Part shown: one piece after another, positions 24,273-32,871 of the stretch
Layout: the number at the start of each line of letters is the position of its first letter
How positions within the stretch are numbered: position 1 is the first letter of the stretch
NCBI RefSeq assembly: GCF_014640435.1
Contig: NZ_BMGY01000010.1
Coordinates: forward strand, 52,833-116,832
Reading direction: 5' to 3'
Source of the DNA: Hymenobacter frigidus
Lineage (GTDB): Bacteria; Bacteroidota; Bacteroidia; Cytophagales; Hymenobacteraceae
Length of the DNA: 64,000 nucleotides
Program-made: the position numbers and the translations under genes
The notes under the pieces: model-generated
Database searches by the model: none
Seen by the model: only the letters and a program-made list of their open reading frames with translations
What the model was told of the DNA's origin: nothing

Positions 24273-25673
24273 TCAGATACTTTCAAACAGCATCTTTACC
24301 TCCAGGTAATCAGGTACTACCACGTTGAGCCAGCCCTGCTCCTGGCGCAGGGTTTGGGCCAGGGCTTCGGCCGGCGCGGGCTCGCCGTGCACGATGAACG
24401 TGTGCTTGGGCGGGGCCTGAAACTGGCCGAGCCAGCGCAGCAGCTCCGAGCGGTCGGCGTGGGCCGAAAAGCCGTCGAGGTGCCGCACCTGGCAGCGCAC
24501 GGGCACCAGTTCGCCGAACATCTTCACGGTGGTTTCGCCGTTTTGCAGGCGGCGGCCGCGGGTGCCTTCGGCCTGGTAGCCCACCAGCAGCAGCGTGTCC
24601 TGGGGGCGGGGCAGGCGGTTGAACAAGTGGTGCACAATGCGCCCGCCGGTGCACATGCCGCTAGAGGAGATGATGATGGCCGGGCCGGTTTTCGCGTTCA
24701 AGCCCTTGGATTCCTGGGCTTCGGTGACAAAGCGCATACCGGGAAAATCGAACATGTTGCCGTGCCCAAGCCGATGCGCCGTGGGGTGGCGCGGGTACAG
24801 GTCCGACACGCGGATGCCCATTGGGCTGTCCACATACACCGGCACCTGGGGCACGCGGCCTTCGGCAAGGAGCTTTTTGAGGTAGTACAGCAGGGTCTGG
24901 GTGCGGCCCACGGCAAAGGCGGCGATGACCAGCACGCCGCCCCGGTCCAGGGCCTCGTTGACCACGCCGGCCAGCTCAGCTTCGGGGTCCTCCACGCGGG
25001 CGTCCCGGTCGCCGTAGGTGGACTCGACCAGCAGCACATCGGCCTGGGCGATGGGCGTGGGGTCGAACAGCACCGGGTTATCGTAGCGGCCCAAATCGCC
25101 GGAAAACACCAGCTGCTTGCGCTGCTGCGCGCCCTGCACGGCCAGCTCCACGATGGCCGAACCAAGGATGTGGCCGGCATCGCGGAAGGTGAGCGTGAGC
25201 AGGCCGTTGAGCAGGGTTACGGGGGCGTCGTAGGCCACGCTTTCCACCAGGGGCAGCATGTGTTCCACGTCAATCTGGGTGTAGAGCGGTTCGGCGGGGT
25301 GGTGCTTGGAATAGCCTTTCTTATTGGCGAAAGCGGCTTCTTCCTCCTGCAGCTTGGCCGAGTCGAGCAGCATGATGCTGAGCAAATCGGCGGTGGCTTC
25401 GGTGCACAGGATGCGGCCGCGGAAGCCGTCGCGCACCAGCTTGGGCAAGTAGCCGCTGTGGTCGATGTGGGCGTGGGTGAGAATGACCAATTCCACGGCA
25501 GCCGCGGTGAGCGGCAGCGGCTCGCGGTTGCGCAGGCGCAGCTCCTTCAGCCCTTGGAACAGGCCACAGTCGACCAGCACCTGGTGGCGGGTGGCCTGGT
25601 CGTCGAGCGTGAGCAGGTACTTGGAACCCGTGACGCAATGGGCCGCACCGAGAAACTGAAGACTGACATCCAT
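24273..25673 (-). CDS. MBL-fold/beta-CASP metallo-hydrolase (RNA-processing exonuclease type)
   Basis: 466 residues. The zinc motif THAHIDHSGYLPKL (H67, H69, D71, H72) and the later LVESTYGDRDAR, SSSGMCTGGRIVHHL and GFSAHADRSELL motifs identify the CPSF-like branch of the metallo-beta-lactamase family, which cleaves RNA. It begins at ATG 25673 next to the PEP synthase promoter region and is divergent from it. A minus-strand -7-like box TAGTCTTG (25719-25712) has an FNR-like palindrome 29.5 bp upstream, so expression may rise with the island regulon. Confidence 0.92.
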   Translation of the reverse strand: MDVSLQFLGAAHCVTGSKYLLTLDDQATRHQVLVDCGLFQGLKELRLRNREPLPLTAAAVELVILTHAHIDHSGYLPKLVRDGFRGRILCTEATADLLSIMLLDSAKLQEEEAAFANKKGYSKHHPAEPLYTQIDVEHMLPLVESVAYDAPVTLLNGLLTLTFRDAGHILGSAIVELAVQGAQQRKQLVFSGDLGRYDNPVLFDPTPIAQADVLLVESTYGDRDARVEDPEAELAGVVNEALDRGGVLVIAAFAVGRTQTLLYYLKKLLAEGRVPQVPVYVDSPMGIRVSDLYPRHPTAHRLGHGNMFDFPGMRFVTEAQESKGLNAKTGPAIIISSSGMCTGGRIVHHLFNRLPRPQDTLLLVGYQAEGTRGRRLQNGETTVKMFGELVPVRCQVRHLDGFSAHADRSELLRWLGQFQAPPKHTFIVHGEPAPAEALAQTLRQEQGWLNVVVPDYLEVKMLFESI

Positions 25674-25711
25674 ACAGTTAGCGAGTAATTGAGCAGGAAA
25701 TTATCCCACTA

Positions 25712-25719
25712 CAAGACTA
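25712..25719 (-). promoter_or_regulatory. -7-like box of the metallo-hydrolase gene
   Basis: On the minus strand it reads TAGTCTTG, one mismatch from TAnnTTTG, about 40 bases upstream of the ATG at 25673. Confidence 0.5.
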
Positions 25720-25740
25720 CGCCCCTGGCCTATGCGGCCA

Positions 25741-25754
25741 CATGACAAACATCA
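25741..25754 (-). promoter_or_regulatory. FNR-like palindrome, box B
   Basis: On the minus strand it reads TGATGTTTGTCATG, an exact match to TGAT-N4-GTCATG. The centre of the 12-bp palindrome (25743-25754) is 29.5 bp upstream of the -7-like box TAGTCTTG that serves the metallo-hydrolase gene. Confidence 0.6.
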
Positions 25755-25764
25755 CTGCCTCGGT

Positions 25765-25778
25765 CTATTTTAATCATG
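25765..25778 (+). promoter_or_regulatory. Partial FNR-like box B' before PEP synthase
   Basis: Only the right half-site ATCATG is well kept. Its centre lies 29.5 bp upstream of GTTCTTTG (25800-25807), a weak -7-like box facing the PEP synthase gene. The spacing, not the sequence, is the argument. Confidence 0.35.
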
Positions 25779-25909
25779 CCGCTGGCTTACGACGGGACGG
25801 TTCTTTGTGTTGGGCTGGTGTCGGCACGGATTGCAGCCGCCGCGCGGGTTAGCCTGGCTGATTTTGCCCTACCCCCGGTTTCATCCTCACTCTCACTTCG
25901 CTACGCATC

Positions 25910-28351
25910 ATGGCACAAGCAGCATTCGCACTGTTCTTCCGGGAACTGACCAACGACAAAGTGGCCGTGGTGGGCGGCAAAAACGCCTCCCTTGGGGAGA
26001 TGTTCAACCGGCTGGGCGACCAGGGCATCAACGTGCCCGACGGCTACGCCACCACGGCCGCAGCCTATTGGCTGTTTCTGGACGAAAACCGCCTGCGCGG
26101 GCCGTTGACCGAGCTGCTGGCGAGCCTCGACACCAAAGAGTTTACCAACCTACCGGAAGTGGGCACCCGCGCCCGCTCGCTGGTGCACGGGGCCACCATG
26201 CCGGCCACCGTAGTCACGGCCATCACGGACGCTTACCGGACGCTGTGCGCCGAATACCCCGGGGATATTCAGGTGGCGGTGCGCAGCAGTGCCACGGCCG
26301 AGGACCTGCCCACCGCCAGCTTTGCCGGCCAGCACGACTCGTTTCTGAACGTGCGGGGCGCGCAAGCAGTGGTGGAAGCCTGCCAGAAGTGCTTCGTGTC
26401 GCTGTTCAACGACCGGGCCATCAAGTACCGCGTCCTCAACAAGTTCGACCACATGGGCGTGGCCTTGTCGGTGGGCGTGCAGACGATGGTGCGCTCGGAT
26501 TTGGCCTCGGCCGGCGTGGCGTTTACCATCGAGCCCGAAACGGGGCACGACCAGCTGATTTACCTCACCGGCAGCTGGGGCCTGGGCGAAAACGTGGTGC
26601 AAGGAGCTGTTAATCCCGACGAATATTATCTGTTCAAACCGTCGTTGCGCAACGGGCACCGCGCCCTAGTCACCAAAAAGCTGGGCGATAAAGCCAAAAC
26701 TATGCGCTACGCCACCGGCCCGGATGGGCACGCAGCCGGCATTGCCAACAGTGACACACCACTGGAGCAGCGCGCGCTATTCGTGCTCACCGATGCCGAA
26801 GCCGAGCAGCTGGGCCGCTGGTGCCTGCAGATTGAGGAGCACTACGGCATGCCCATGGATATTGAATGGGCCAAGGACGGCGTCACCAACGAGCTGTTCA
26901 TCGTGCAGGCCCGCCCCGAAACCATTCACCACGGCCAGCAGGCCCTGCGCCTGCACGAATACCACCGCACGCAGGATGGGCCGGTGCTGGCCACCGGCAA
27001 GGCCGTGGGCAGCCAGGTGGTGTCGGGCGTGGCCCGCATCATCGACTCGCCGGCCGACGGCCACCGCCTGCTGCCGGGCGAAATCCTGGTGACGGACAGC
27101 ACCAGCCCCGACTGGAACGCGGTGCTCAAGAACGCCGCCGTCATCGTGACCAACAAGGGCGGGCGCACCAGCCACGCGGCCATCGTGGCGCGGGAGCTGG
27201 GCCTATCGGCCGTGGTGGGCACGCTCGATGCCACGGCCAAGATTAAGGATGGGCAGCTCATCACCGTGTCCTGCGCCGAGGGCGACGCGGGCCTGGTGTT
27301 CGACGGGGCGCTGACCTGGGAGGAAACCGACATCGATTTAGCGCAGGTGGCGCGGCCCCGCACTAAGGCCCTGCTCATCCTAGCCGACCCCGACCGGGCC
27401 CTGCAGCTGGCCCGCTACCCCAGCCAGGGCGTGGGCCTGATGCGCATGGAATTCGTCATCAACAACGCCATCCGCATCCATCCCATGGCCTTGGTCGATT
27501 TCGACAAGCTGACCGACCAACACGCCCGCGCGGAGATTGAGCAGCTCACCACGCACTACCCGAGCAAGCCGGAATACTTCATCGACAAGCTTTCGCAGGC
27601 CATCGGTTTCGTGGCGGCGGCCTTCTTTCCCCGCGAAGTCATCGTGCGCCTGAGCGATTTCAAAACCAACGAGTATGCCAACCTGGTGGGCGGCCGGCAA
27701 TTTGAACCCACCGAGGAGAACCCCATGCTGGGCTTCCGCGGGGCCTCGCGCTACTACAGCGCCGAATACCGCGAGGGCTTCCGGCTGGAATGCGCCGCCC
27801 TGCGCCGCGTGCGCCTCGACATGGGCCTAACCAACGTGAAAACCATGGTGCCCTTCTGCCGCACCGTGGCCGAGGGCCGGCAGGTAGTGGCGCTCATGGA
27901 AGAATTCGGCCTGAAGCAGGGCGAGGAAGGCCTGGAAATCTACGTCATGGCCGAAATTCCGAGCAACGTCATCCTGGCCAAGGAATTTGCCGCGGTGTTC
28001 GATGGCTTCTCCATCGGCTCCAATGACCTCACGCAGCTGACCCTGGGCATCGACCGCGACTCGGCCATCGTCAGCCACCTCTTCGATGAGCGCAACGAGG
28101 CCGTGACGCAGCTGCTGGCCCAGGTTATCCAGACCGCCAAAGCGTGCGGCCGGCCCATCGGGCTCTGCGGCCAGGCCCCGAGCGACTATCCGGACTTCGC
28201 CAAACGCCTGGTCGAGCAGGGCATCGATAGCATTTCCTTCACCGCCGACGGCTTGCTCAAGGGCATGGCCAATATGGTGCAGGCCGAGCAGGCACTGGGC
28301 CTGGAGCATGCGGTGCCAGCGGCTGAGGCCGTAGAACCCTTGCCGGCCTGA
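25910..28351 (+). CDS. ppsA: Phosphoenolpyruvate synthase
   Basis: 813 residues, full length for the family, which makes PEP from pyruvate and ATP with release of AMP and phosphate. Domain order: N-terminal ATP-grasp PPDK domain (GGKNASLGEM, RSSATAEDLPTASFAGQHDSF, PETG, IVQARPET near 330), swivelling phosphohistidine domain with the catalytic His in GGRTSHAAIVARELG (about 420-430), and C-terminal PEP-binding TIM barrel (GLMRMEF, FIGSNDLTQLTLGIDRDS-type motif, IGLCGQAPSDYP with the catalytic Cys). The ATG at 25910 gives the expected N-terminus. Together with the stress proteins this suggests gluconeogenic or low-energy metabolism. Confidence 0.96.
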   Translation: MAQAAFALFFRELTNDKVAVVGGKNASLGEMFNRLGDQGINVPDGYATTAAAYWLFLDENRLRGPLTELLASLDTKEFTNLPEVGTRARSLVHGATMPATVVTAITDAYRTLCAEYPGDIQVAVRSSATAEDLPTASFAGQHDSFLNVRGAQAVVEACQKCFVSLFNDRAIKYRVLNKFDHMGVALSVGVQTMVRSDLASAGVAFTIEPETGHDQLIYLTGSWGLGENVVQGAVNPDEYYLFKPSLRNGHRALVTKKLGDKAKTMRYATGPDGHAAGIANSDTPLEQRALFVLTDAEAEQLGRWCLQIEEHYGMPMDIEWAKDGVTNELFIVQARPETIHHGQQALRLHEYHRTQDGPVLATGKAVGSQVVSGVARIIDSPADGHRLLPGEILVTDSTSPDWNAVLKNAAVIVTNKGGRTSHAAIVARELGLSAVVGTLDATAKIKDGQLITVSCAEGDAGLVFDGALTWEETDIDLAQVARPRTKALLILADPDRALQLARYPSQGVGLMRMEFVINNAIRIHPMALVDFDKLTDQHARAEIEQLTTHYPSKPEYFIDKLSQAIGFVAAAFFPREVIVRLSDFKTNEYANLVGGRQFEPTEENPMLGFRGASRYYSAEYREGFRLECAALRRVRLDMGLTNVKTMVPFCRTVAEGRQVVALMEEFGLKQGEEGLEIYVMAEIPSNVILAKEFAAVFDGFSIGSNDLTQLTLGIDRDSAIVSHLFDERNEAVTQLLAQVIQTAKACGRPIGLCGQAPSDYPDFAKRLVEQGIDSISFTADGLLKGMANMVQAEQALGLEHAVPAAEAVEPLPA

Positions 28352-28549
28352 GGCCAGGCGAGGAAGCCAATACAGACCATGATGCTTCGGCGGCACATCG
28401 AAATCACGCGCACCGGAAGACGCAGACTGAAGCTGTTGGGCGGCAGTGGTTTGGTCTATTCCAAGAGTTATTCAGCCCAGACTCAGTTGCTTTTTTATTG
28501 ATTTACAGGTGTTTTCAACCTTCGACGCCTTCCTGACGTTAGGTCCGCT

Positions 28550-28858
28550 ATGGATACAATGACCACACTATCGGAAATCACTACCAAACTCAAAAACGAG
28601 GGGTACATCGAAGACTTTAACCTAAAAGAAAGCTGCCTTGAGTGCCCGGCCAACGTCATGCAGATATTTCCCCATGAGTTTGTAGTAGACAAGCATTACC
28701 GGTTTGAAGGAGCATCGGACCCGGCCGACGCGGCAGTAGTGTACGCTATTTCTTCCCCTAAGTACCATTTGAAAGGCATTCTGGTGAATGGCTACGGCAT
28801 GTACTCCGACACCTTGACCGATGACATGGTGAAGGCTCTTAAAGAGAAGCCGGAATAG
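28550..28858 (+). CDS. Conserved small protein (Bacteroidota family often mislabelled PRPP synthetase)
   Basis: 102 residues from ATG 28550, with ATG 28559 as an alternative. It has the pattern LKNEGYIEDFNLKESCLECP, then HPEDF-like FPHEFVVDKHYRFEGASDP and VVYAISSPKYHLKGILVNGYG. I recall this arrangement from a roughly 100-residue Bacteroidota family that databases sometimes call phosphoribosylpyrophosphate synthetase, a name the sequence does not justify. There is no signal peptide or membrane segment. The function is unknown. It stands alone between PEP synthase and the BLUF gene. Confidence 0.8.
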   Translation: MDTMTTLSEITTKLKNEGYIEDFNLKESCLECPANVMQIFPHEFVVDKHYRFEGASDPADAAVVYAISSPKYHLKGILVNGYGMYSDTLTDDMVKALKEKPE

Positions 28859-28989
28859 GCAAGTACTTTTGGCCGCTCATAAAGCTCAACCACTGCCCGG
28901 TTTTCTCGGTGCGTGTCGGCCCATGCTCGTTCCGCCAAAAAGCACCTTTGTGGGCTGCCCCTGATACCGGGCAGGCAGTGGACCACCCG

Positions 28990-29424
28990 TTAATGAACGG
29001 CTTTTGTTTCCACAAAGTCCAGCAGCAGCTCCATCAATTCGGGGCGGATAATGGGCCAAGGGCCGTGGCTGGTTGGGGCGTTCAGCGTGCCACTTTGGAG
29101 CAGGGCAAACAGGTCCTCCGCCTGCGCGACGAGCAAGCCCATGCTCCAGTCGGCAAAACTGCGTTCCGCGCAGCTGCCCTCGCCCAGCACCTGGCACTGG
29201 TGGTGCCGCGGGTCGGACAGGATGCGCTGGTAGTAAAGCTGCCGCACCTCGGCTTCCTCCCCTTCCAGAATCTGCACAAAGCGCCCATCGGGCGAGTGTA
29301 GCAGCAGCCCCGTAACGTGCCTATCCCGGTTGTGGGCGCGGGACTGGTCCAGCAGCGCCGTCAGTTCCGGGGTTGCGAACGGCACCAGCGCCTGGCTTTG
29401 GTAGATGAGGTGGTAGAGGCCCAT
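28990..29424 (-). CDS. BLUF-domain blue-light photoreceptor
   Basis: 144 residues from ATG 29424; the frame is open further upstream, but the domain begins exactly here. Flavin-pocket residues fit: Y8 in LYHLIYQSQA, N32 followed by TGLLL (38-42), Q51 in GRFVQILEG, and ADWSMGL near 100 with the Trp/Met pair. BLUF proteins bind FAD and shift hydrogen bonds on blue light. With no output domain it must act on a partner protein. It is the second light sensor in this window after the phytochrome. Confidence 0.9.
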   Translation of the reverse strand: MGLYHLIYQSQALVPFATPELTALLDQSRAHNRDRHVTGLLLHSPDGRFVQILEGEEAEVRQLYYQRILSDPRHHQCQVLGEGSCAERSFADWSMGLLVAQAEDLFALLQSGTLNAPTSHGPWPIIRPELMELLLDFVETKAVH

Positions 29425-29679
29425 GGCAACGACAGGGAAATTGAACAACCTCCGTACAAATGCTACGGGCAACCGTCTGGCTTGAAGACAACTGGCCGGA
29501 ACCGACTTGGCCATCGGCCAGCTGCTGTTCTGTTTTCAACGGAATTGACGGCGAATAGATGCCTGACGCGGGGCGAAAAACCTATCGAAGCGCAAGACCC
29601 AAAACCAGCACTGCCTTCAACGAGAAAAGGCGCTCTTTTGAAGTATAAAAATTCAGCAGGCCCCACCAATAGCGGGCTG

Positions 29680-30021
29680 CTATTTGGCGGGTATGCCGAC
29701 GGGGACGGGACCTAGCCTGGCCAGTAGCAGCGGCACAATGGTTTTGCCCTCCGGCAGCCCGCCCTGACGCCACAGCTCCACCCCTTGCCGCATGAGCACG
29801 AAGCAGGGCAAGTCGGTGGCCTGGAAGCTGCGCACCACGCTGGGGTGGCTCACCTCATCTACGGTGAGCACCCGAATGGCCGCCCCCAATTCCTGCTGCA
29901 AGGCCGCCAGGGCCGCCAGGGTGGCCACCCGCACCTGCGGAGCCGTGCCCACGGGCGGCAGCAGCACCAGCAGCATCGCGGCATCGGCAGACGGGGGAGG
30001 CGTGCGGGAGAGGTCGGTCAT
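29680..30021 (-). CDS. Thioredoxin-fold protein without a redox CXXC
   Basis: 113 residues from ATG 30021 (an in-frame ATG at 30039 adds six residues). The segments IRVLTVDEVSHPSVVRSFQATDLPCFVLMRQGVELWRQGG follow the thioredoxin strand-helix pattern, including the cis-Pro region (LPCFVLM), but the CxxC pair is missing. It may be a binding or chaperone form. The -7 box TAGTTTTG (30054-30047) gives a leader of about 20 bases, and an FNR-like palindrome lies 29.5 bp upstream of it. Confidence 0.75.
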   Translation of the reverse strand: MTDLSRTPPPSADAAMLLVLLPPVGTAPQVRVATLAALAALQQELGAAIRVLTVDEVSHPSVVRSFQATDLPCFVLMRQGVELWRQGGLPEGKTIVPLLLARLGPVPVGIPAK

Positions 30022-30046
30022 CAGACTCGGGAGAAACAAGTGGCTG

Positions 30047-30054
30047 CAAAACTA
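30047..30054 (-). promoter_or_regulatory. -7 box of the thioredoxin-fold gene
   Basis: Minus strand TAGTTTTG, a perfect TAnnTTTG. Confidence 0.6.
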
Positions 30055-30077
30055 CCGGGCCGGGCCAGCTCCTCGAA

Positions 30078-30089
30078 TGATGCCCATCA
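30078..30089. promoter_or_regulatory. FNR-like palindrome, box C'
   Basis: TGATGCCCATCA is a perfect TGAT-N4-ATCA palindrome, the core of the FNR consensus. Its centre is 29.5 bp upstream of the minus-strand -7 box TAGTTTTG. Confidence 0.6.
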
Positions 30090-30099
30090 GACGGCGGGC

Positions 30100-30111
30100 T
30101 GACAATTATCA
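30100..30111. promoter_or_regulatory. FNR-like palindrome, box C
   Basis: TGACAATTATCA, 22 bp from box C'. It may serve the plus-strand kinase gene at 30196, although I see no good -7 box at the standard distance in that direction. It may instead be a second site for the minus-strand promoter. Confidence 0.5.
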
Positions 30112-30195
30112 TATTCGGGTGTAAAAATGCCGACCTTGCCGAGTGCCCGGCCGGTACTGGTTCATTAACCAACCGCGGCGGCCCACACCATTCCT

Positions 30196-31806
30196 ATGCT
30201 TCCAAGCTCCTCCTCCGGCGCGTTTACCGCGCTGCTCTACACGCAGGCCAAAGAATTCTTTGGGGTTTATGACCTGGCGCTGGGTTGGTTCACGCAGGTG
30301 AATCCGGCGGGGGTGCGCCTGCTGGGCTACCCGTCCGAAGAAGTGTTTTTGAACGACCCGGACCATTCGTTGCGCTCGCCGCCCTGGACGCCCGAGCAGT
30401 GGCAGGCACTGTGCGAGCAGGCCCGGCGCGAAGGCCACCAGGCCGTGGAAACGGATATCCGGCGCCACACCGGCGAGGCCTTCAGCGCCTACCTGGAGCT
30501 GACGTTCTTCCAAGAGGCCGGGCAGCCGTTTTTTCTGATTCATATCTGCAAGCAAAACCGCCTGCAGCAGGCCGAGCGGGAGCTGGCCCACAGCGTGCGG
30601 CGCTTCGAAGCGGTGTTTACCAATGCCACTATCGGCATTATCGTGTGCAACCAGGCTGGCGATATCGTGTCGGCCAACCAACTGGCCGAACAGCAGTTCG
30701 GCTACCGGCCGGCCGAGCTGCTGGGCCTGCGCATCGAAGTGCTGGTGCCCAACGCCGCCGGCCGGCACCACCAGCAGCTGCGCGAGTCCTTCAACGCCCA
30801 CCCGCAGGTGCGCGGCATGGGCCACCACCGCGTGCTGCGCGGCCAGCGCCAGGACGGCACCGAATTTCCCGTGGAAGTGAGCCTGAGCTACTTCCACCTC
30901 GACGAGGAGCTGTACGTGGTGGCTTACGTGCTCGACATTACCGCCAAACACGCCGCCGCGCTGGAGCTGGTGGCCCAACACCAACGCGTGGCCCGCCTCA
31001 ACGCCGACCTGGAGCAGAAAGTAGCCGACCGCACCCACGCCCTGCTCATCACGCTGGAACAACTGGAAAAGCGCGGCCAGGAACTCACGCAGGCCCTGGC
31101 GGCGGAGCAGGAATTGGGCGAGATGAAATCGCGGTTCGTGTCCATGGCTTCGCACGAGTTTCGCACGCCCCTCACCGGCGTACTTACTTCCGCCGAGCTG
31201 ATTGCCGACTACGCGCAGGGTCCGCAGAAAGACAAGCAGCTAAAGCACGTGGGCCGCATTCGCGCCTCCGTGAAACACCTGAACGATATCCTGGAAGAAT
31301 TCCTGTCGGTGGGCCGCATCGAGGAAGGGCGCGTGGAAGCCACGCCGGCCACCCTGGATATGGAAACGCTGCTGGGCGAAACGGTGGCCGACGTGCAGGG
31401 CCTGCTCAAAGCGGGCCAGCACATCGAGTACGAGAGCGAATGCGCCGGCCTCATCCGGCTCGACACCTCGCTGCTGCGCAAAATCCTGGTCAACCTGCTA
31501 TCCAACGCCATTAAGTATTCGGGCGAAAACTCCGTGATACAAGTTCAGGCCGCGTGCCAGGACCGGCAGCTCATGCTGCGCGTGGAGGACCAGGGCGTGG
31601 GTATTTCCCAGGAAGACCAGGAACACCTGTTCGAGCGGTTTTTCCGGGCCCGCAACGTTTCCACCGTGCCAGGCACGGGGTTGGGGCTCTACATTATTGC
31701 CAAGTACCTGGAGCTGATGGGGGGCAGCATTGCCCTGCACAGCGAATTGAACGTGGGTACGACCGTCACCATCACCATTCCCTATGAAGACCATTCTGCT
31801 GATTGA
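30196..31806 (+). CDS. PAS-domain sensor histidine kinase
   Basis: 536 residues, soluble. Two PAS regions (about 10-120 and 130-255), a coiled linker, then HisKA with H320 in SMASHEFRTPLTGV, N box NLLSNAIKYS and G boxes DQGVGIS and GTGLGLYIIAKYLE. The second PAS has the S-box pattern GRHHQQLRESF, VRGMGHHRVLRG, DGTEFPVEVSLS, related to FixL-type PAS domains; heme binding cannot be claimed from this. The end overlaps the next gene by 23 bases, which strongly implies that the receiver-CRP regulator is its partner. Confidence 0.92.
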   Translation: MLPSSSSGAFTALLYTQAKEFFGVYDLALGWFTQVNPAGVRLLGYPSEEVFLNDPDHSLRSPPWTPEQWQALCEQARREGHQAVETDIRRHTGEAFSAYLELTFFQEAGQPFFLIHICKQNRLQQAERELAHSVRRFEAVFTNATIGIIVCNQAGDIVSANQLAEQQFGYRPAELLGLRIEVLVPNAAGRHHQQLRESFNAHPQVRGMGHHRVLRGQRQDGTEFPVEVSLSYFHLDEELYVVAYVLDITAKHAAALELVAQHQRVARLNADLEQKVADRTHALLITLEQLEKRGQELTQALAAEQELGEMKSRFVSMASHEFRTPLTGVLTSAELIADYAQGPQKDKQLKHVGRIRASVKHLNDILEEFLSVGRIEEGRVEATPATLDMETLLGETVADVQGLLKAGQHIEYESECAGLIRLDTSLLRKILVNLLSNAIKYSGENSVIQVQAACQDRQLMLRVEDQGVGISQEDQEHLFERFFRARNVSTVPGTGLGLYIIAKYLELMGGSIALHSELNVGTTVTITIPYEDHSAD

Positions 31807-32833
31807 AGACGACGAAATAATCCGCGAAAACACCGCCGAGCTGCTCGAAATGGCCGGCTTCGCGGTGCTCACGGCCGAGAACGGCCAGCTGGGCGTGGCG
31901 CACGCCCTGGCCACCAAGCCCGATTTGGTGGTGTGCGATATTATGATGCCCGTGCTCGACGGCTACGGCGTGCTCCAGATTTTCAACCAGAATGCGCAGC
32001 TGGCGGGCGTGCCCTTTATCTTCCTCACCGCCAAAACCGAGCGCCTCGACCTGCGCCGCGGCATGGCCCTGGGGGCCGACGACTACCTCACCAAACCATT
32101 CGACAAAGCCGAGCTGCTGAGCGCCATCACCGGCCGCCTGGCCCGCTTTCAGCACCTCAAGCCCGAGTACAACCTGCAGGCGCAAGGGGGCCTGTGCGCG
32201 TTTCTGGACGATGCCCAAGCCGTAGGCGACCTGAACAGCTTGTCGGCGGACCGCAAGGTGCACATCATTCGCAAAAAGCAGGACGTGTACCTGGAGGGCG
32301 ACGAGCCCGCGCGGGTGTACTTCGTGCAGTCGGGCCGCGTGAAAACCGTGAAAACCACCGACGGCGGTAAGGAGCTGATTACCGGCTTGTATGGCCCCGG
32401 CGAATTCTTCGGCTACCTGGCCCTGCTCGACCACACGCTGCACACCGACTCCGCGGTGGCCGTGGACGACTCGGAGCTGGTGTACATCCCGCAGGATGAC
32501 TTCACGCAGCTCCTGCTGCGCAATGCGGAGGTGAGCCAGCAGTTTATCCGCCTGCTGGCGGGCCGGGTGAGGGAGCGGGAGACGCAGCTGCTGGCCATGG
32601 CCTACAGCTCTATCCGCCGGCGCGTGGCCGATACGCTGCTGCACCTGCACGTCCAGGCAGGCCCCGAGGGCCACATCCATCTCTCGCGCGACGACATGGC
32701 CGCCATGGTCGGCACCGCGCCGGAGTCGCTGATTCGCACGCTGAGCGAGTTTAAGCAAGACGGGTTGATTGAGCTCACGCCCAAGAACATCCGGGTACTG
32801 GAACCCGAGAAGCTGCGCCGGGCCCGCTGGTAG
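31784..32833 (+). CDS. Response regulator with CRP/FNR output (REC-cNMP-HTH fusion)
   Basis: 349 residues. The receiver (about 1-125) has the acidic pair in LIEDDE, D52 in LVVCDIMMPVLDG and K103 in YLTKPFDKAE. A CRP-type beta-barrel (about 145-260) starts HIIRKKQDVYLEGDEP and contains YGPGEFFGYLALLD. The C-terminal winged helix has recognition helix TAPESLIRTLSEF; E314 and R318 align with the Glu and Arg that read TGA half-sites in CRP and FNR. Only two Cys are visible, so there is no FNR-type Fe-S cluster, and phosphorylation by the overlapping kinase is the likely signal. It is a strong candidate to bind the boxes listed here. Confidence 0.93.
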   Translation: MKTILLIEDDEIIRENTAELLEMAGFAVLTAENGQLGVAHALATKPDLVVCDIMMPVLDGYGVLQIFNQNAQLAGVPFIFLTAKTERLDLRRGMALGADDYLTKPFDKAELLSAITGRLARFQHLKPEYNLQAQGGLCAFLDDAQAVGDLNSLSADRKVHIIRKKQDVYLEGDEPARVYFVQSGRVKTVKTTDGGKELITGLYGPGEFFGYLALLDHTLHTDSAVAVDDSELVYIPQDDFTQLLLRNAEVSQQFIRLLAGRVRERETQLLAMAYSSIRRRVADTLLHLHVQAGPEGHIHLSRDDMAAMVGTAPESLIRTLSEFKQDGLIELTPKNIRVLEPEKLRRARW

Positions 32834-32871
32834 AAGCACAATTATGCTCTTGGCCCTGGTCACCTGAACCC

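Noticed and set aside
24207..25688. 493-residue plus-strand frame opposite the metallo-hydrolase
   Set aside because: It is the complement of a well-supported gene, with a His/Gly/Gln-rich composition and no domain.
30590..30960. Heme-binding FixL-type PAS in the island kinase
   Set aside because: The sequence pattern is shared by many non-heme S-box PAS domains, and the FixL Arg after the GxG is not conserved here, so oxygen sensing cannot be claimed.
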